A stretch of 64,000 bases of DNA. Origin: Agrostemma githago. Taxonomy: Eukaryota; Streptophyta; Magnoliopsida; Caryophyllales; Caryophyllaceae. Shown here in pieces: positions 11,142 to 23,291 of the stretch. The translations under genes and the position numbers were made by a program. Numbering within the stretch: the stretch's first letter is position 1; every line of letters begins with the position of its first letter. The DNA lies in assembly GCA_958450325.1 (NCBI GenBank), contig OY288256.1:51912953-51976952 (forward strand), written 5' to 3'. Below the pieces are notes generated by a model, which saw only the letters and a list, made by a program, of their open reading frames with translations, searched no databases and was not told where the DNA came from.

Positions 11142-12872
11142 TGATAAGTGGATATTTTACCTATTTTTGGCCCACATTGATACTCTTATTTAGTCGATTT
11201 TACCACTCGACTTGCTATTATTTAGTCGTTTTGGGTTTAATTAGTTTATTAGTCGAGTTTAGCATAGTTTAGTTATATTTATCGTATTTCTCGAGATTTC
11301 GGTACTGCGCGTCCATGTTTCCATTTGTAGGTATCGACCCGGGAATAATCGAGACAGGAAAGACGGGTCAAGACTTGAAGAAAAGGAAGCGGTCAAGTTG
11401 ACCTTGACCGAAATGACCAAATCCATGTTCAATGGAAGCTGTAACATTGTTCATCTTCAATCAATCCCTCCACCATCAATATCTCCATCATCTTCATTAC
11501 TCCATCTCCAGTCAATTCAATTTCTAATTCAATCTTATTTTCACCATCCTCCATTAAAGCCACCATCAACATCATCAATCATCTTTCATCAATCAAACAT
11601 GGAATCAATCATCTTCTTAACTCCAATTCCAATTCACCATCTCATCCACTTCAACTCTCCTTCACTCACCTCATCCTCTTCGATTCTCCCATCAATCAAC
11701 ACCACCATTATCCTCACTTTCAATCACCATTGCTGTCCACCATCAATCCACCTCCGTCTTGACCCCATGGACCACCAGATTCCGACAACTCACCACCATG
11801 ACAACACCGCACCACCACCGATCCCACCGTTAAACCCCGTCCATTGCCTCGGCTCTCGAGTTCCGTCATTTCAGGTCATCCTTGACCAGGCTCCTACGCC
11901 AGCGAGCAACCGCGCGACCACCAGACTTCGGCGTCGGCACCAACGCACGCCGAGCCGTGCATAACCGGGACAGGGGAGTAGCAGCCGTGCGAAGTCCACC
12001 GTGCTCTTTGCCTCTCTCGATTGAATAATGGCTGATAATTTGGGATATTAATTTTGAAGTCAAATGACGAGATAGCCCTTGCCTTTACTTTCTTTAATTC
12101 ATTTAAGTAAAGGGCAATTTGGTATTTTCATTTATTTGGTTATATATTTATAAGACTAAAGTACTAAACCCTCATTTTTTTGGTAGTATGCTGTGAGATA
12201 GAAAAAAGTTAGATTTTTGGAGGGTTTTAGGAGGAGTAGAACGAAGAAACAGAGGCTGCCTCCTCTTCCTTTTGGTTTTATTTCATTTCAATTTTGGTTT
12301 TAATTAATTTACTTAGTTTATTTCATTGTTTCTTCTTCGACATTCAACTTCTTATTTCTAGTTCTTTAATTACTTCTCTTTTGGTATAATTTTCATCCCT
12401 TTTCTTATTTATGATTTATGATAAGTTTATGGTTATTTAGTCAAAGTTTTTGTCTTTATAATAATTTGTGTTTAGGATTGTTATTAGTAATCGTCTTGTT
12501 TGTTTATGTGTAGTTAATGTTAGGATTAATTAAAGTTTTAGTCAGTATTATTTCTTTAGGCTTCATATTATGTTTAGGGTAATTATTTGTGTTTTGATTA
12601 TTATTTTATGGGTAGTGCGTAGTTTTTTCACTAGGGGTCGATGAATCCCCGATTTGTTTGAATTGCGCGATTGTATGCCTTATATCTGTGTAGTTGGGTG
12701 ATTGGATGAGGATGTGTTGGGGATTTATGGATAACCTTGATTTTTGGGGTTTGGTTCGAATTTAGTCCCTTGGTCATCGACGGGAGTCGATTAGGATTAA
12801 TTGTCGATTCTTCCCTTTTATCTTGCCTTACTCTACTTAGTTGAACACGGGAGTGAGAATTGAGCGGGGTAT

Positions 12873-13661
12873 TGTTCGGGCCAAAAATTTGCATCTTCGG
12901 AGTACTACGTGGCAAAATAAGATCGGGCGGTCAAAAGGTCAGAAGTCAAAGTCAACAATGCAAGGGTTCATAGTCCAGGGATAAAAGTCAAAGTCAAAGG
13001 TCACGAGACATAAGTCAAAATTAGTCGAACGTCAAGTAAACTCGGAATAATACACAAAGATGGGTTGAGCCAAGCATAATAGGGAATAAGGCTACGGGCC
13101 ACACAATCGGACCAGCCCAGTAGACAAAATAAAACCCTAACCCACACAAGAGAGAAAACAACAGTCCTTCCTACAAGTGGAGGAGTCTTCCTAGAGACTA
13201 GGAGGAAAAAAGGGGATTAAGAGTAACAGTTGTAACAGGCAGTCAACGCAAATAAAGAGCAATAAGGGGACTTGAATGCTAAGATCTCCTACTAATGAGG
13301 AGGATAGCAATAGGCAGCAGTATAAAAGAGGAGGAGGAGCATTCGAGCAAGGCATCTCGGGATACCAACTCAAAGCATACTCCATACCAAAATTCCGGTA
13401 GTCAATCTTAGATAAAATATTTATTTGTATTCCTTTCTTCGTTCTTTTCCATTGATAGTGAAACTTTGGTGGGATTCCGACTCCTCCTGCGGTTTTTCCC
13501 ACATCGGGTTTTCGCGTCACCAAAACTTTGTGTGTCGTCCATTTTCTTTCATTGTTCTTTGCTCGCTAAATTCGTCCCGATTCCGTTGACTCATAATTAT
13601 AGGAAGGTCGCTTTAACCCACAACTGAAATCGTAGACCCGGTAAATTTTTACCAAAACAAT
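12873..13661 (+). repeat. 5' LTR of Tat-1
   Basis: This 789-bp LTR is nearly identical to 22504-23291. It holds a TATA box at 13321-13328. Many GTCAAAGTCAAAGG-like repeats lie near 12930-13020, a possible enhancer region. Confidence 0.93.
13321..13328 (+). promoter_or_regulatory. TATA box of Tat-1 5' LTR
   Basis: TATAAAAG within a purine-rich context. In the 3' LTR the first T is C (CATAAAAG at about 22951), so only the 5' LTR keeps the consensus. Confidence 0.6.
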
Positions 13662-13663
13662 TT

Positions 13664-13681
13664 AGCGCCCACCGTGGGGCA
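13664..13681 (+). other. Primer binding site region of Tat-1
   Basis: TTAGCGCCCACCGTGGGG follows the 5' LTR after two bases. It has the GCGCC...GTGGGG form common in Tat elements (compare TTGGCACCGTCTGTGGGGA in Tat-2). I cannot assign the primer tRNA with certainty. Confidence 0.6.
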
Positions 13682-13734
13682 AAGTGATCATCTCCTATAA
13701 GCCAAATCCTACAGTGAAGCAATTCCGTGTCGCC

Positions 13735-15816
13735 ATGTCTGGATCTGATCGAAGTCCCTCCAGCAGTCAAGGAGCTTCAACCCAGCCCAGTGGAGGAGGA
13801 TCGTCCCCAGGATCAGCAGAGCCAATTCTCACGCCCCTCACTCTGGCAATCTCCACCAGCCTGACGGTGAAACCCACGCTTTCAGCGTCTAGGCCCCCTC
13901 CGACACCTAAAACTTCTGGGGTCACCAGCTCCTTCAAGGCCAGAAAGGAGGGCATACCAACCAGAACCTCGACTCCAGGAGGATTCGTGGGAGAAGCTTC
14001 CAGTGGTGCAGGGTCACCAGACCTGATGCAGAGTATGCTTCAGGGAATCAATGCTCTGCGCCAGGCCGTAGAAACTCTGCAGAAGGACAATCAAGATATC
14101 AAGGCTCGGATCTCGGCAGCAGACAAGACTCCAGTTGCATCGCTCCAGATGTCACCAGAGATGCATCCCTTGAAGCCTAGGGGAGAACCCAGCACCCGTA
14201 GGGAATCAGCAGTTGGCAAGAGGACCATCGGAGAAGTTCCCTCTGAATTGGTCACCAGACTGGAGCTAGGATTGGCTCCACCAGGCCCCGTCATCGAACC
14301 TCAAGGGTTGGGTTACCTAACCTATGATCCTACATCCGGCAGATCTCGTACCACAGGTAACCTTCTCTCCAGCATTGAAAGTCGGGAAACTAACTCGTTA
14401 TCTTTCGCAGGTACCCCTGTTCACCAGACACCAGAGGTTACCACCTTATCCAGTCACCAGTCCTCTGGAGGAGTGTGGACAACACCCATCTCACGCCAGC
14501 AGACACCAGGATGGTAGCCAGGAGCCCCAGTCAACCTGGCGGCCGCTGACAACAGCCCGTACGCTGGAACAAACTGGCCACCCAGAGTCCCACTCCAGCA
14601 GGCGTCCGAATGGCAGCCCGGATCTGCGACAGCAGCAAAACCTTTACTTCCTTCTCCTAGTAGCCAACACCTTGGAGGACCTTACACAGGAAGTACTCCT
14701 TTCAACTTTTCTTCTCCTGTCTCTAACCCTCTTGCAGGAACAATCAGCACAGAAGATCAGCAACGCCAGGAACTGAAGAAATTGAGAGACCTGATTAACA
14801 AAATTCCTGGAATGCGACGCCCCCTGGAGAGAGCAGATAGAGACAGCTACGCAGATTCGCCCTTCATCGATGACCTAGCCTGTGTTGCTGTACCCAAGGG
14901 CTTCATGCCACCAGCCATGACGTTTTATGATGGCACTGCAGACCCCCTAGATCACATCAACCAGTACAAACAGAAGATGATGGTAGTGACCGCTATGGGG
15001 CCCTTGAAGGAAGCCTGCATGTGCAAGGGGTTTGGCTCCACCTTGTCATGAGCAGCCCTCCATTGGTTCGTTGGTCTACCTAACCAAAGCATCACCTCCT
15101 TCGCTGACCTGGTCAATGCCTTCAACCAGCAGTTCGCCAGCAGCAGAAAACCAGAAAAGCAGACCAGTGATTTGTATCGGGTGGTACAGAAGTTCGAGGA
15201 ATCCACACGCGACTTCCTCAACAGATTCAACAAAGAGAAAGTAACTATCCCCAGATGTGATGTGCCCACCGCCATAGAAGCCTTCCGCCAAGGGCTTCAC
15301 CAGGACTCGGATCTATACAAGGACCTCACAAAATATCCGTGTGCCACGTTTGAGGATGTACAGACCAAGGCAATGGCAGTTATCAGACTGGAAGAAGATT
15401 CAGGTCCTAGAAGAGCTACGTATGGTTCTGAGCATGTCACCAGAAAGGCGCCAACAGAAAAAAGGGGTGAGAGATCAAAGCCCTACGCCAGGAACGTAAG
15501 CAAGGTTTCTGAGGAGAAAGACTGGAAGGACAATCCGGGATTGCCACCCAAAGTAAGTGAGTATGGATTTTCCACCAACCTTGCTGGGGTACTCAAGGCT
15601 CTAAGGGAGTTAGGGCGCAGAGGCAGGTGGCCCAGAAGACAGGAGTACACCAATGACCGAAGAGACACCAGTAAGAGGTGCGAATTCCACGATGACATTG
15701 GACACCATACTGATGAGTGCGTCCAGCTCAGGAGAGAGGTTAAGTTCCAGTATGATCAGGGGAATCTGGACCACCTCGTGTCTAGAAACTCCAGCAAGAT
15801 AAATGCATCGGGCTAA
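13735..15816 (+). pseudogene. gag: Tat-1 gag (two in-frame stops)
   Basis: One reading frame runs from ATG 13735 to TAA 15814-15816, broken by TAG at 14515-14517 and TGA at 15049-15051. The N-terminal third is rich in S, P, T and G and likely disordered. The central part (about 14780-15400) is the Retrotrans_gag domain, with FYDGTADPLDHINQYK, ALHWFVGLP and DFLNRFNKEKV. Near 15675-15750 the element-typical CEFHDDIGHHTDECVQLRRE gives a zinc-finger-like C/H cluster. Gag would form the particle and bind RNA. With both stops no full product can be made; each stop is one base from a sense codon. Confidence 0.85.
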
Positions 15817-15819
15817 GTA

Positions 15820-16158
15820 TTGCCTTCTCAACCTCCAGTATGTACCAGAATTATCAATGTAATCACAGGAGGATCGGAATTATGCGGGTTGACCTACTCA
15901 GCAGCCAAGAGGCATGCTTCTCAGGCCAGAGGAGACAGACCAGAGCACTCCTACAGAATCAGTTGCAAGGACCTTCCAGCCGTCACCTTTGACGAAACTG
16001 ATGCAGAATCTACTCAAGAGATACACCATGACGCCTTGATAATCACTCTCTCCATAGGGAATTGCACCGTAAAGAAGATTCTGGTGGACACTGGGAGTTC
16101 AGTCAACCTCATCATGCTGGAAACCTCATCACCGGGAGTCCAGAGCGAAAAGTGTTAA
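15820..16158 (+). pseudogene. Tat-1 protease, truncated
   Basis: In the same frame as gag. The aspartic protease motif VDTGSSVNLIML is at about 16085-16120. The rest of the protease is missing: the frame goes to ETSSPGVQSEKC and stops at 16156-16158, and the next recognisable block (NMDCFAWSHDDMVGIDPS) is the start of RT. An internal deletion of several hundred bases is inferred from the usual spacing in Tat elements. Confidence 0.8.
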
Positions 16159-16197
16159 TCGTATCAGAATGCACAGGTAATATCCGCCAAAATCTCG

Positions 16198-18007
16198 TTG
16201 AAATTATTAAAAACTAACATGGACTGTTTTGCTTGGTCGCACGATGATATGGTAGGTATAGATCCGAGCGTTATCACCCACAGGCTAAGCGTGCATCCAA
16301 GCTACAAACCAGTCCAGCAGAAGAGAAGCAAATTTGCCCCAGAGAGAAATCAAGTCGTAAACCAGGAGGTGGACAGTCTACTGGCTGCTGGAAAAATCAG
16401 GGAGGTGAAGTACCGACCTGAACAAAGCATGCCCGAAAGATCCATTCCCCCTACCACATATAGATGCCATGGTAGATGCTACCGCAGGCCACGAGATGCT
16501 AACCTTTCTTGATGCATGGAGTGGGTACAACCAGATCAAGATGCATCCGGCGGACCAGGAGAAGACAGCTTTCAGGTCTGAGGGAGGTATATATTGTTAC
16601 AATGTAATGCCTTTTGGTCTGAAGAATGCAGGTTTCACCTACCAGAGACTGGTCAATAAGATGTTCAAGAGACAGATTGGGGACATAATGGAGGTATATA
16701 TTGACGACATGGTCGTCAAGTCCAAGCAAGCTTCGCAACATACAACACACTTGGAGGATACCTTCAACACCTTGAGGGAATACAAGATGAAGTTAAATCC
16801 TTCAAAGTGCACATTTGGAGTGTCATGTGGGAAATTTCTGGGGTACATGGTGACCCAGAGGGGGATTGAAGCTAGCGAAGAGCAGATCAAAGCCATCCTC
16901 CAGCTGGAATCCCCACAGAAGCCAAAAGACGTGCAGAAGCTGACTGGAAGAATTGCTGCTCTAAGCAGATTTATCTCCAGGTCTTCGGATAGATGTCGAT
17001 TGTTCTATGATATCCTGAAGAAGGCCCAAAGGTTCGATTGGACAACAGAGCACGAGAAGGCGTTCAGCGACCTGAAGCACTACCTCAGCACTCCACCTCT
17101 GCTGTCAAAACCGGAACCTGGAGAGCAGCTCTCCCTATACCTGTCAGTAACTGAGGTAGCCGTTAGTGCAGTACTGGTGAGGGAACACGAGGGAGCACAG
17201 TACCCGGTATATTATGTCAGTAAGTCTCTGCTTCCTGTAGAGACCAGGTACACATCCCTTGAAAAACTCGTACTTGCACTTGTTACAACATCTTATAAAC
17301 TTCGACCTTATTTTGAATCGCATGCTATTTCCGTAATAACATATTATCCACTAAAAACTGTTATGAGAAAACCTGAGTTAACAGGAAGAATGACCAAGTG
17401 GTCTATACACTTGAGCGGCTTCGACCTGAAATTTGTCCCCAGAACAGCAATAAAGTCCCAGGCTTTAGCAGACTTCGTATCCGACTTCAGCTCAGCACTG
17501 CAGACCCAGGCAGAAAAAGACATCCTCCTCCTGGAGGAGGACAAAGGCGAACAGGTGTGGAAGCTAAATGTAGATGGTGCCTCCAACATGCGAGGATCTG
17601 GAGCATGTTTAGTTCTGAAGTCTCCTCAGGGGGATCTCATAGTCCAAGTAGTACGGTGCGAGTTCCGAACTACAAACAACGAGGCAGAATATGAAGCTCT
17701 AATCTTGGGTCTCCAGCTGGCTCTAGACCTCAAAATCAAGCGCCTAGAGGCATACAGCGATTCCCAGCTAATAGTCAACCACATGAATGGTTCGTATGCA
17801 GCTAAGGACTCCATGATGGTGTCCTACCTTGAGGTGGCAAGGGAGCTCTCCCTTAGGTTCGTGGCCTTCTCAATCAACCAAGTCCCTAGGGACCAGAACG
17901 TGGAAGCAGATGCCCTAGCCACCCTGGGGGCAACCTTCAAACCCGGCGTAGTTTCCACCATACCCATTGTCCACGTACTGGAGCCGGCAGTTCAGATAGG
18001 CACATAG
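16198..18007 (+). pseudogene. Tat-1 reverse transcriptase, RNase H and second RNase H
   Basis: The RT start (DMVGIDPSVITHRLSV) is in the gag frame. At about 16413 the sequence jumps from GKIREVKY to LNKACPKDPF, losing the block that normally holds PEWLANVV and the KWRVCVDF motif and changing frame. The rest is open from 16420 to TAG 18005-18007: FLDAWSGYNQI, MPFGLKNAGFTYQRLV and the catalytic YIDDMVV at about 16700. The gypsy RNase H with connection follows near 17030-17480. A second RNase H (KLNVDGASNMRGSGA, FRTTNNEAEYEAL, YSDSQLIVNHMNG) lies at about 17560-17940, the Tat hallmark. Inactive because of the deletion. Confidence 0.9.
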
Positions 18008-19353
18008 GAACACCAGCTGCTGACGGAGGAGGGAAATTCACTAGACCAGGGGTTGCAGTGGTTGCAGGAAGCAGGAGTCTGCAGTACCTCAGCAGAACAG
18101 GAGGGAACCTCAGACTGGAGAAAACCCTACCGGGAGTGGCTGCAAAATGACATTTTGCCGGCAGATAGGAGAGAAGCCAGGAGCTTTAGAATGAAGGCAT
18201 CTAGATACACCCTTTTTAATGGTGTTATGTTCAAAAGATCAACTGCTGGACCATACATGAGGTGCCTAGGTCAGCATGAGGCAGAAGTCGTTATGCATGA
18301 CCTCCACAGTGGTGAATGTGGAAATCATGCAGGGGGCAGGAGTATATCCAACAAAGCACTCTGCCTAGGTTACTACTGGCCGACAATGCGCAAGGACGCC
18401 ATAGAATATGTTAAGAAGTGTGACGCCTGCCAGAGACATGCACCAGTCAACCACCAGCCAGCAGAGCCATTGCATCCAGTAATTTCTCCTTGGCCTTTCA
18501 TGAAGTGGGGGATGGATATTGTTGGCAAATTACCAAGAGCTCCGGGAAATAAAGTCTTCATGTTGGCCATGACGGACTACTTTTCCAAGTGGATAGAAGT
18601 AGAAACATTCCCTCAGGTGACTGAGAAGCAGGTTATATATCCTTCATAAAACGTAACATTATCTGCAGGTTTGGCATTTCTTCAGAGATCATCTGCGACA
18701 ACGGATCCCAGTTTATTGGCAACAAGATGGAAGCCTACTGCGCCAGGTGGAACATCACACTAAGCAAGTCTACCCCCAGAAACCCTCAGTCTAATGGTCA
18801 GGCGGAGTCTAGCAATAAAATTGTGATAGACAACCTGAAGAGAAGGCTGGAGGAGGCAGGGGGCAGATGGGCAGAGGAACTCCCTTTGGTGCTGTGGTCT
18901 GACAGAACTACACCTAAGGTGGCTACAGGACAAACACCTTTCAGTTTGGTCTTTGGTGCTGAGGCAGTCATCCCTTCAGAAGTGAGAGTGCCTACCCACA
19001 GATACGGCTGCATAACAGAAGACAGGAACCAGGTAGAGATGGCAAGCAGCTTGGATACTATAGATGAGCTCAGGACCGATGCTCAAATAAGGATGGCTTC
19101 CTACAGACAGACAGTCGCCAGAAGTTACAACAAGAATGTCAAAATCAGAGTCCTGCTGGAGGGAGACCTAGTCCTCAGAAAAGTGTTCCAGAACACCAGA
19201 AACCAGCGAGCAGGGAAATTCGCCTACAATTGGGAAGGGCCCTACCAAATAGAGAAAGTAGTTGGGAACGGAGCCTACCGACTTATGACCCTGGAGGGGA
19301 AAATCATCCAAAAGCCATGGAACATCATACACTTAAAGAAATACTTCTTCTGA
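18008..19353 (+). pseudogene. Tat-1 integrase (frameshifted)
   Basis: The zinc-binding region (HSGECGNHAGGRS, YVKKCDACQRHA) is at about 18305-18440 and the core starts with WGMDIVGKLP (first Asp). A TA-repeat slip of two bases near 18640 shifts the frame; the second Asp (CDNGSQF, about 18697) and Glu (NGQAESSNK, about 18800) are read in the new frame, which stays open to TGA 19351-19353. The C-terminus has the NWEGPYQIEKV chromatin-side motif of gypsy integrases. All three acidic residues are present but in two frames. Confidence 0.9.
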
Positions 19354-20188
19354 GAAGGGCCACAGCCGCCAGCAATCCAGGCCACTGCCGCCAGAAACAT
19401 GGGCTACAACCGCTAGAAACATGGCATCTATCCTGCCAGGTGCACCTCCACCAGAACTCAGGTTTAATTTTTTTCCAAGCCTTGCAAACATGTATCTATT
19501 CTTTTTTATTCTTCTTCCGTCTTCTTTTCTTTTCGCCCAATTCAAATTTGTTCCGCACATTTAAATTAGATAAAATTTCGATTTCCTTTTTACGTATGTC
19601 GTCAAAATTCAATTTTCTTTAGCACCAAAGTTTAAACTTTCTTGTTGCACACGTTTTCAAAATTGAATTTCTTTTTTTTTTTTCATACATATTTTCGAAA
19701 TTCAATTTTTCGTCAACACATGTCTTCAAACATTGTGTTCCCTATCTTGGTCAAAATCTTCTCAGTTTTCCTCAAACTGGTGACTAACTTGGTGGAGTGC
19801 ACAATTTCTACAGAGGCGTGTGTCTTGTGACTAAGTGCCTACAACCGGGACATTACAGTCTCCTGCGCCACTTAGCACCCACGCAAAGCGTGGCACCTCC
19901 GACTGAGGGAGCGAACTAAACCCCAGGCCACCACTATATCAAAGGTCGACCATACATACATAACGCATGCATACAACAGAAGGTAGTCAGACAAAACTAC
20001 AACAAACGATCATAGTCAAAAAACAAACAGTCATAATCAAACAGTCGAATACATAGCACCACAAAGTATTCAACAAACACGTTACCCCTTGGGTAAAAGT
20101 AAAGAAAATTCAAAATACGAAGGTTGAAACTAAAAGTGTTTTCTGTGCCACACAGGACAACAAACAGATTCAGCAGACAGAAAGGAGC
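19354..20188 (+). other. Tat-1 spacer between integrase and antisense ORF
   Basis: No frame with meaning is seen. The stretch has T-rich runs (19500-19720) and ACAGTC/CATAC-rich sequence near 19960-20060. It contains the 3' end of the antisense gene; no clear poly(A) signal was identified. Confidence 0.5.
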
Positions 20189-22163
20189 CTAGACACCAAC
20201 CCCTTCTGGGGACGAGGAGACAGGAGGTTCTACGACAGTGGGGGTAATAGCATGCTCCTGGGCAGCTTCGTCAACCTTCTCAGGCCTCTGATCTAAAGAG
20301 AGGGAAATAGCCGGCTCACCCACAACTTCCCCTTCTTCGTCAGCAAGAAGGTCCAGATCACGTGCCACGGGATAGTACTCCGCCAATTCTTCTTTCTCAG
20401 CTGATAAATCCCAGGATTCATGCTCACCCCTCGAATAAGCTTCCATCATTTCTACTCGAGTCTGCAGAGACGCCCAGCTATAAGCATTCGTCAGCATCCG
20501 CTTCAACTTGGAGATCTGTTCCCTTAGTGAAGTATTGACTTCCTGAACTCGGGATAGTTCGCCTACCACAACCTCACGACGGCCCCTCTCATGTGCCAGC
20601 AGCTTCCTGACCTACTCCAGCTCCCCACCCAGTTTGGAGGCCTCCTCCTTGGCTCCGTCAGCCGTGCTCCGCAGGCCATCCCTTTGGCCCCTGAGAGAGT
20701 CCACCTCGACCGCCAGACGGGGCACGACGCTGCGCAAGTATATACCCAACTGCAATGCCTAAGCAGAACCACATCAAGTCAAGGCATGGTTAGGAAAATC
20801 GCGCTCGACAATAAGACAAAGAAATAAATACCTCGAAGGTTTGCTCCGTTAAAAGATCAGTCAGGTCCCCCAGAGATCTCCTATCCATAGCAGCTTCAGG
20901 AACGGGAAATAATAACTGATCCAAAGCCGCCCAATCCTCCTGAGACTTAAGGAAGCCAAAATCGTTGGGGAACTTAAGTGTTAATGCAGAGGCCGTATTG
21001 TCTGCTGGCTGGGGGGCAGAGTCAGAGACAGGAGCAGAAGTTCCAGCCACCGGGGATTTCCCAGCAGAGGTGTCTCCGGGAGAAGAAGCACGCTTTCTCT
21101 TGACCCCAAGAGAAACAGATGGAGTAGAGTTGGATTTCCCTTTGGGCAAAGAACTAACGAACATTTTCTTCTTCCTAGAGGCGGTCAGTCGGTTCAAGGT
21201 CATACGAGGCTTAGGATCCCCTAAGAAAAGGACGAAAGGCAAACCTCAAAATCAAGTTTAAGATAAAACACTCTAGCCAAAATCAAAGCAGAGTATACCT
21301 GAAGACGTGGTGTCAGCAGAGTCCTCCCCTGTGGAGACATAGGGAGAGGGGTTAACCCCCAGAGGGCTCACCATATGACAGAAGAACCGAAACTCGGCCT
21401 CCAGACCATAGAGGCGGGACAGAGAGTCCGAATCTTTGGAGTCATAGTAAGGTTCCTTCAAGTCTGCACCATAGTTTAAGTAAGAAGAATGAACCCGCGA
21501 AGAAAATCCAGAGATAGGAAAGACACTTATACCTTCAGCAGGCTTCCAAGGAGAAAAAAGATAGCTGGCAGCAGAGGGGGAAATACTATCAATCTTCACG
21601 AAAATGAAATACCTATACCATTTGGCATCTGGAGGATTGGCGGGGAAAGAGATGCAGGATTCCCTACCCTCTTGCTGACGAAGGGTCACCAGACCATTCC
21701 CAACAGATCTGGCCCGGTAGACGGAATAGACATCACCCAAGGTAATACCCCTTCGATATCGATGGTTCACAGCACAAAAACACAACAGGAGACGCCTAGA
21801 CGGTGGAAGGCGATGGAAGGTCAGGAAATCACGAATCAGCGTGGGAAAAGGAAACTTAAGGCCTAGACGGAAAGGATAAGCGTAGAGGCAAGTCCATCCA
21901 GGACGGAAAAAGTCCGCCTTCTGATCACGAAGGGGAACATGAATGGTTACACTCTCTTGAAAGCCAAAAACCTCCCTGATGGTAGAAAGATCTCTTTCAG
22001 TATAGCAGGAGTCGCATGAGTGAGGAGGACTAAGGGTAAGTGTAGAAGGGAACAACATCGGGGAAGAGGAAAGAGATGATGACGACAAAACACGGGTTGG
22101 GGATTTTGAGCAATCAGACTTGGAAGCCATGGGAATAAAACAAGCGGGAAATGAAGGAATCAT
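20189..22163 (-). pseudogene. Tat-1 antisense ORF, three predicted exons (putative gypsy-type transposon protein)
   Basis: Exon 1 is 22163-21299, exon 2 is 21220-20832 and exon 3 is 20758-20189, all on the minus strand. Donors AG|GTATAC and GAG|GTATTT and acceptors TTTCTTAG and CTGCTTAG are canonical, and the phases join without a shift (phase 1, then phase 0), giving about 608 codons. An in-frame TAG at 20612-20614 breaks exon 3. Exon 1 resembles the Pfam family named putative gypsy type transposon (compare WTCLYAYPFRLGLKFPFP, FHRLPPSRRLLLC). Exon 2 is basic and S/P-rich, with a KRKRASS stretch that could be a nuclear signal. Exon 3 is coiled coil followed by an acidic tail. Its role in the element is unknown. 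A related gene is at 42628-44749. Confidence 0.75.
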
Positions 22164-22487
22164 TACAAAAGAAGAGAATCACCTGAAAATAGTGACGAAA
22201 AGTACGGAGTTACCACCGCAGCAGCAACGAACATACGAGATAAGGGGGCTTTTTTTGAATTTTTGGAGGATGAGGAGGGAGTAGTTGGGGTAAGAAGGAG
22301 TAAAAAGAAATAGGGGTGAGGAGGAGTAAAAAGTAATTGGGAGGAAGGAGTCGAAAAGACAAGTGAGTAGAATAGGAGCATTAATTGGGGAGTTGAAGAC
22401 ATCAACTTTTTGAAAGACAATCGATTGACCGACACCAGAAGCTATCTGCAGAAGAACGAAAATTCCCGCCTAAAGAGAGTTTAGTCG

Positions 22488-22503
22488 AAAATTTGGGGGC
22501 AGT
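22488..22503 (+). other. Polypurine tract of Tat-1
   Basis: AAAATTTGGGGGCAGT lies directly before the 3' LTR, in the form usual for plant gypsy elements (TTTGGGGGCA). Confidence 0.7.
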
Positions 22504-23291
22504 TGTTCGGGCCAAAAATTTGCATCTTCGGAGTACTACGTGGCAAAATAAGATCGGGCGGTCAAAAGGTCAGAAGTCAAAGTCAACAACGCAAGGGTTC
22601 ATAGTCCACGGATAAAAGTCAAAGTCAAAGGTCATGAGACAGAAGTCAAAATTAGTCGAACGTCAAGTAAACTCGGAATAATACACAAAGATGGGCTGAG
22701 CCAAGCATAAGAGGGAATAAGGCTACGGGCCACACAATCGGACCAGCCCAGTAGACAAAATAAAACCCTAACCCACACAAGAGAGAAGACAACAGTCCTT
22801 CCTACAAGTGGGGGAGTCTTCCTAGAGACTAGGAGGAAAAAAAGGGATTAAGAGTAACAGTTGTAACAGGCAGTCAACACAAATAAAGAGCAATAAGGGG
22901 ACTTGAATGCTAAGATCTCCTACTAATGAGGAGGATAGCAGTAGGCAGCAGCATAAAAGAGGAGGAGGAGCATTCGAGCAAGGCATCTCGGGATACCAAC
23001 TCAAAGCATACTCCATACCAAAATTCCGGCAGTCAATCTTAGATAAAATATTTATTTGTATTCCTTTCTTCGTTCTTTTCCATTGATAGTGAAACTTTGG
23101 TGGGATTCCGACTCCCCCCGCGGTTTTTCCCACATCGGGTTTTCCGCGTCACCAAAACTTTGTGTGTCGTCCATTTTCTTTCATTGTTCTTTGCTCGCTA
23201 AATTCGTCCTGATTCCGTTGACTCATAATTATAGGAAGGTCGCTTTAACCCACAACCGAAATCGTAGACTCGGTAATTTTTTACCAAAGCA
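22504..23291 (+). repeat. 3' LTR of Tat-1
   Basis: 788 bp, TGTTCGGGCC to TTACCAAAGCA, matching 12873-13661 with about twenty differences by eye. Confidence 0.93.

Larger units (their letters stand above)
12873..23291 (+). mobile_element. Tat-1: Tat-lineage Ty3/gypsy retrotransposon nested in LTR 3
   Basis: The element starts TGTTCGGGCC, ends TTACCAAAGCA, and is flanked by GGTAT at 12868-12872 and 23292-23296. Order on the plus strand: LTR, primer site, gag, protease, RT, RNase H, a second RNase H, integrase. A spacer with an antisense ORF follows, then purine tract and LTR. The second RNase H and the antisense ORF between integrase and 3' LTR are marks of the Tat group (Retand-like). About twenty differences between the two LTRs can be counted by eye, so the insertion is fairly young. 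The coding part is nevertheless dead: two stops in gag, a deletion in RT, a stop before integrase and a frameshift in integrase. Confidence 0.92.

Noticed and set aside
14324..14776. Plus-strand frame inside Tat-1 gag
   Set aside because: It is out of frame with gag. The true gag frame continues through the TAG at 14515, as the conserved blocks on both sides show.
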